A stretch of 64,000 bases of DNA from positions 41,751,221 through 41,815,220 of the forward strand of contig ML681992.1 of the NCBI GenBank assembly GCA_007922195.1, written 5' to 3'. Source of the DNA: Podocnemis expansa. Taxonomy: Eukaryota > Chordata > Testudines > Podocnemididae. Of this stretch, positions 60,130-64,000 are shown one piece after another (position 1 is the stretch's first letter; each line of letters starts with the position of its first letter). The notes under the pieces are model-generated. The model was not told the origin of the DNA and ran no database searches. It saw nothing but the letters and a program-made list of their open reading frames with translations. The position numbers were made by a program, and so were the translations under genes.

Positions 60130-61605
60130 GATCAGTGGCCATAACTACTACCTATGCAATGGGGCCCTGACCTGCCTGATGCCTCTAGATTCTAATACAA
60201 TTTAAATGACAACTGACAATAATGATCAAAGATTCTGCTATCACTTATTTCTAAATGTTTTAGCAATTCAGTAAAAACTCTTGAAAATCTGTCACATTTT
60301 TATTGTGCCTGTACTTTCTCTTCAAAAAGAACTGGAAGAGTTATACATTTTAGACCCAGTTATCCACTTTATCACACCAGTGTCGCTGCAGTGTAGCTCC
60401 ATTGAAATGAATGAAGTGTGCCACAAAAAGTGGAGTATAAGTGTGGAAAAATCAGGCCCAGGGACCAGGTATGACTTCAGTGACAGTTCCAGAACAATAC
60501 ACAAGTGTTTAATGATGAAAATTCAAGACATTTTGGTTTAAAATTGGCCTTGGCCAATAGTGAACAAAATGTTTACTGCATGAAGGCTATTAAGCAGCTA
60601 GTGTGAATTATTTAGTGATCATAATCTGGTTCTTAATGCTATATCACAACTATGAACAGCTCAATGAGTGTTCTTGCAATCTCATTCAGTACACTCAGAA
60701 CTGAATAGACGCAGAAGATTAAATTACCTACTCATGATTTGGTGTCACCTCTCAACGCTATAGTTTATTCAGACTTGTTTTTAATACCCGTGGGAAAGCT
60801 TGCACTTCCAAACCTATATACTTCTGTAGCCTGTGTTTTAACTGAATCGAGGATTTCATTCTCCAATATTGCCAATGTTGCAAGGAGAAACATTCTAGTA
60901 GATGTAGTCCATTACAACAAGTTTCTTTCTCTGGTATTTGACATGCATTGCATAAGGCTGGGGAGGTGGGGACTGCTTTTGACTCTAAAAGCTTAAATGA
61001 GGTCAAAAAGAGCAGGCTGGCAGTGGCAAAAGCTGAAAACTTGTTTGAGAACAGAAAGGAAATAGGTCTTTCTTGAATTCCCAGTTACACCAATGCCCTG
61101 CAGAAATGAATTTAAGTGGTTATGTGGACATATTTTTGAGATTTTCTCCCTCACCATGACATAAGTTTTCCTGACATCATTGTAATTCAATACACATTAA
61201 TGTATTGTTGTAGTGCCTTTTCCCCTTGACAAAAAAAACAAACAAACAAAAAAAACAAAACAAAACAAAAAAAAAAAACACCACAAACACAACACCTGAA
61301 GAGTGATGTCCAATAAAGACATTTCAGTTTTGTTAGCAACAATATCTCTAAAACCTTGAATTCTTAGAAAAGTAGCTCTTACAAATGGCCTCTTGGGGTT
61401 CCAAGTTATTGTCTATCAATTATTCATCTACAAATATACTTAATTTAGAAGTAAGACTCTCACATTAGGGGGACGTGGGATAATCTGACCCTTTTTTTTC
61501 TGATATGTAATATTTAGAATTTGGCTTAAGAACTGAAGCCTGAAGCTTAATAGTCCTTCCTAAATGTTTATAATTAACTTTGATAACTCTGAATATACTT
61601 ATTAT
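60130..61605. other. No gene recognised
   Basis: The ancient palindromic motif is likely at 60,355-60,480 (gtgtagctccattgaaatga). A-rich tract at 61,231-61,290. Otherwise unique. Confidence 0.5.
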
Positions 61606-61609
61606 CCAT

Positions 61610-61915
61610 AGAAATGTCCATCTTCTTTTTTAATCTTGCTAAAAATCTTGGCCTCGGTGACTTTCTAGCATGAGCAAGTCTATAGAAAAAAATATTTCCT
61701 TTTATTAATTTTGAATTTGTCAACTCTGACTTTCATGGGTTTCTCTTGTTCTTGTGTTATAAGATAGGGAAAACAGAAGTAGCCAATATACCTTTACCAT
61801 ACTATTTATTAATTCATATACCTTAATAATGTCACCTCTTTTATCATCTAAGTCACACAATCCCAGTCTTTTCAATCACTTCTTATACGTGATTTTTCCC
61901 CAGGCTCTCCATTAT
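61610..61915 (-). mobile_element. CR1-clade LINE ORF2 C-terminal fragment
   Basis: The minus strand encodes, across frames, KRGDIIKVYE-like and LLLFSLSYNTRTRETHESRV-like phrases (complement of 61,690-61,850), the same ORF2 region seen at 55,503. No 3' terminus remains. Confidence 0.6.
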
Positions 61916-61919
61916 TTTC

Positions 61920-63438
61920 CATCTCACTCAATCTGCAAGATCTTATTTGAAATCTCTTTTTCTGAAACTTAGTGTCACAGTGCCACTTTTGTGGTAGCTT
62001 ATCTCCACCTAGCATGTTGAACCTCATTAGATTGCAGTCACTATTATCTAGTGCTTCATCTACTGGTCCTTCCTGCATTAACAGCTGTGAGACACGAATG
62101 TGTACATACGTATATGAAACCTTCCCCCCACCTTGGCAAAGGCAGCCAATATAACTGCAGTCATGATAACAAGACTGAAACAACTTTATTAAGCCAGAAA
62201 CAATTGTATTTCATTATGTAGACCAATATTAAATTATAAAGTTGAATTTGCTAGGAGCAAAACAAAGAGATGAAGACTACAATTTTAACCAAATAATATG
62301 AGAACTGCTCTGTCTGGCAGAACCAGTCTTAAGAATGCAAAGCACTCTCAACTAGCATTCCTCCTAAGGCATAAAACTTACGGGCTTATGAACTGGATGC
62401 CACTTACTCTCAGTCAGGCCACCATACATCCCACTAACAATATCTCAACAGGACCAAACAGACTTTGTGATTCTACTAAACTTTATTATTCTTGTATTGC
62501 AATCCTAGAGGTCCATCAGAAGGGAGGCCTGACTGTGTTTGGTGCTGCAGAAACCCATAGTAAAAGAAAATATTTGCCCCAGTGAGTTTAGAAGCTAAGC
62601 TGCCAGTCTGCACACACTTACACATGGGTGTAATTTCACTTGTAAGTGAAAGGTATATCTGCTTATGTGCTTGCAGTATGAAATTCCAGTTTAAGACAAG
62701 ACCCAAGAAGTAAGTATAACAAACAAAGAGCAGGAATGAGGAATAGAGGATGAGACTAAAGTGATAGGAAAATGTGGTCATATAAGTTACCTATCAGCCT
62801 GATTAGCAGCTTCTGAGATTTATTTTCTGATGATAAAAATATCAATGGGAAATATTACCGAGATCGGTAATCCCCTACTGACTTTCAGCCTGGCCTGTTG
62901 TTAAATCAAGGTGCCAGTGTAAGGGCAAAAGTAATATGACGCACAAAAAACTAGAGCATAAATTTCCCATTTTTCTACATGATATCATCATGCATGTACT
63001 ACAGGTTGGTGTCAAAATGAAATAACTGAGTAGTTTAGCCATGAATATATAGCTGCAAGCCAGGATCCCTAAAAGAAATGGAGATCTAACTTTAGACTCT
63101 AGGGTGGGATTTCCACAGCTTTGGTCTAACTCGGGTCTCACTGAATTCAGTGGTGGACTACTACTAACTTCAATGACAGCAAAGTTAGGTCAATGATGAG
63201 AGCTTTGAAAAGTAGATAACTGTTTTTGTCTTAAAGAAAAGAGCTAAGGAAACTTTATAAGAACAGAAACTCATTTCCCACCCTAAAATGCACTAATATA
63301 GCTAATTATTATTTACAATAATTTACATTATACAAGTTACAAAAAAATAAGTGCCAGTAGCATATTAAGATGGTGTAATTGAGTGAACTTGTCACAAAGG
63401 CAGAGTCAGTACATTAGGATAATCAACTTGATAGGTTG
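61920..63438. other. No gene recognised
   Basis: AT-rich unique sequence with traces of the ancient palindromic motif near 62,625 and 63,120-63,190. Confidence 0.5.
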
Positions 63439-63439
63439 C

Positions 63440-64000
63440 ACAGTGGGAACAGCCAGGGATAGGAGGACTGAAGGAAGATGGAGCCCAGCTGGTGAGGATC
63501 ATGACGGACTGATATAAAGCCAGGAAGCTGGCAGCAGAAAGACACTGCATGGGAAGTGGGCTACAGTCACCTGGGTGTAGAGTGGTGTGTTTGAGGCTTT
63601 GGAGTTCAGTATGCTGCAGCTACTCGGACTCCTGAGGAGAAGGGAGTCTGAGCTGGTACACTCAGAGTTGGGGGGAGCCAGAAGCTGTAAGAAGCTGTCC
63701 AGAGAAGAGCAACAGGGGCTGAGAGAAAACAAACCACAGTTATCAGGTATAAGTTTTCGGGACTGAAACCTGGTAGTCGCTGGGGAAGTGGTGCAGAGGA
63801 GGCAGAGAAGAACAGACTGCCTAAGATGGCTGTCCAGTGGGACTTTGGTACCCCAGAACGGGAGGACTAAAGTCACCGTGATAGAAGACCAAGCCATGAC
63901 GACACAACAGCCTGAGTCACAGAGGATAACAGAAAGAAAGTATGAGCAGGGTGTGCAGTGAGCAGCAGAAAGAAGCACTGGACCAGAGTAGTGCTAATTG
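63440..64000 (+). other. Possible LTR-retrotransposon segment, cut by window edge
   Basis: A G/A-rich block that differs from its flank, with aagtgggctacagtcacctg, gactgaaacctggtagtcgc and gacacaacagcctgagtcac. By recollection this resembles the leader of interspersed reptile Gypsy-type elements. No coding domain, LTR pair or primer site is visible before the window ends. The 159-codon minus-strand frame here is not credible as a gene. Confidence 0.3.

Noticed and set aside
63499..63978. Minus-strand frame of 159 codons
   Set aside because: A purine-rich plus strand leaves few stops on the minus strand; the peptide is Leu/Ser/Cys-rich with no known domain.

Overview
This is vertebrate nuclear DNA with no protein-coding host gene that I can recognise. 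It is AT-rich, CpG-poor and packed with decayed transposons. The mix points to a reptile, most probably a turtle: a Neptune-type Penelope-like retroelement (PLE) and its inverted terminal fragments, several CR1-clade LINE tails, tRNA-derived and MIR-like SINEs, hAT miniature elements with 8-bp target duplications, and short-duplication miniature elements ending in ggctatgtct / agacatagcc. The turtle call is inferred from the repeat families; no gene or organelle marker confirms it. The whole window reads as intergenic or deep intronic sequence.

Layout. 1-4,030 is mostly unique, with one tRNA-like palindrome near 2,700. 4,040-9,535 is PLE territory: a snapback terminal fragment, a (TTTC)n microsatellite broken by a 10-N gap, an inverted pair of PLE ends, and a long decayed PLE with recognisable reverse transcriptase and GIY-YIG regions, itself interrupted by a GC-rich hAT-like element and a CR1 tail. 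9,535-21,430 holds a palindromic miniature element (10,908), a hAT element with perfect duplications (11,323), a minus-strand CR1 copy split by a DNA element (12,431-13,425), a second CR1 remnant (15,305), another miniature element (17,040) and a GC-rich degenerate tandem array (19,370). 21,430-28,260 holds a MIR-like SINE, a CR1 tail, a tRNA-like palindrome, a probable 5' half of a LINE (23,800-24,880) and a PLE snapback (25,897).

28,582-29,816 is a striking young element made of consecutive near-perfect hairpins around TTCGAA cores, with a 400-N gap inside. 30,000-36,600 has a hAT element with a perfect duplication, a LINE C-terminal fragment and a CR1 tail. 41,395-41,681 is a local tandem duplication. 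43,985-46,248 is a three-level nest: hAT inside hAT inside CR1, each hAT with its own 8-bp duplication. 48,657-49,064 is a second hairpin-array element. 49,070-55,040 is largely unique. 55,045-64,000 carries a SINE, three LINE fragments, PLE ends and, at the right edge, a possible LTR-retrotransposon segment.

There are no operons or cooperating genes. What can be read is a history of insertions. Relative ages follow from the nests: PLE before CR1 and GC-rich hAT; CR1 before outer hAT before inner hAT. The hairpin-array elements are the least decayed and so probably the youngest. I found no convincing new functional system; the two hairpin-array elements and the PLE snapbacks are the most unusual items.
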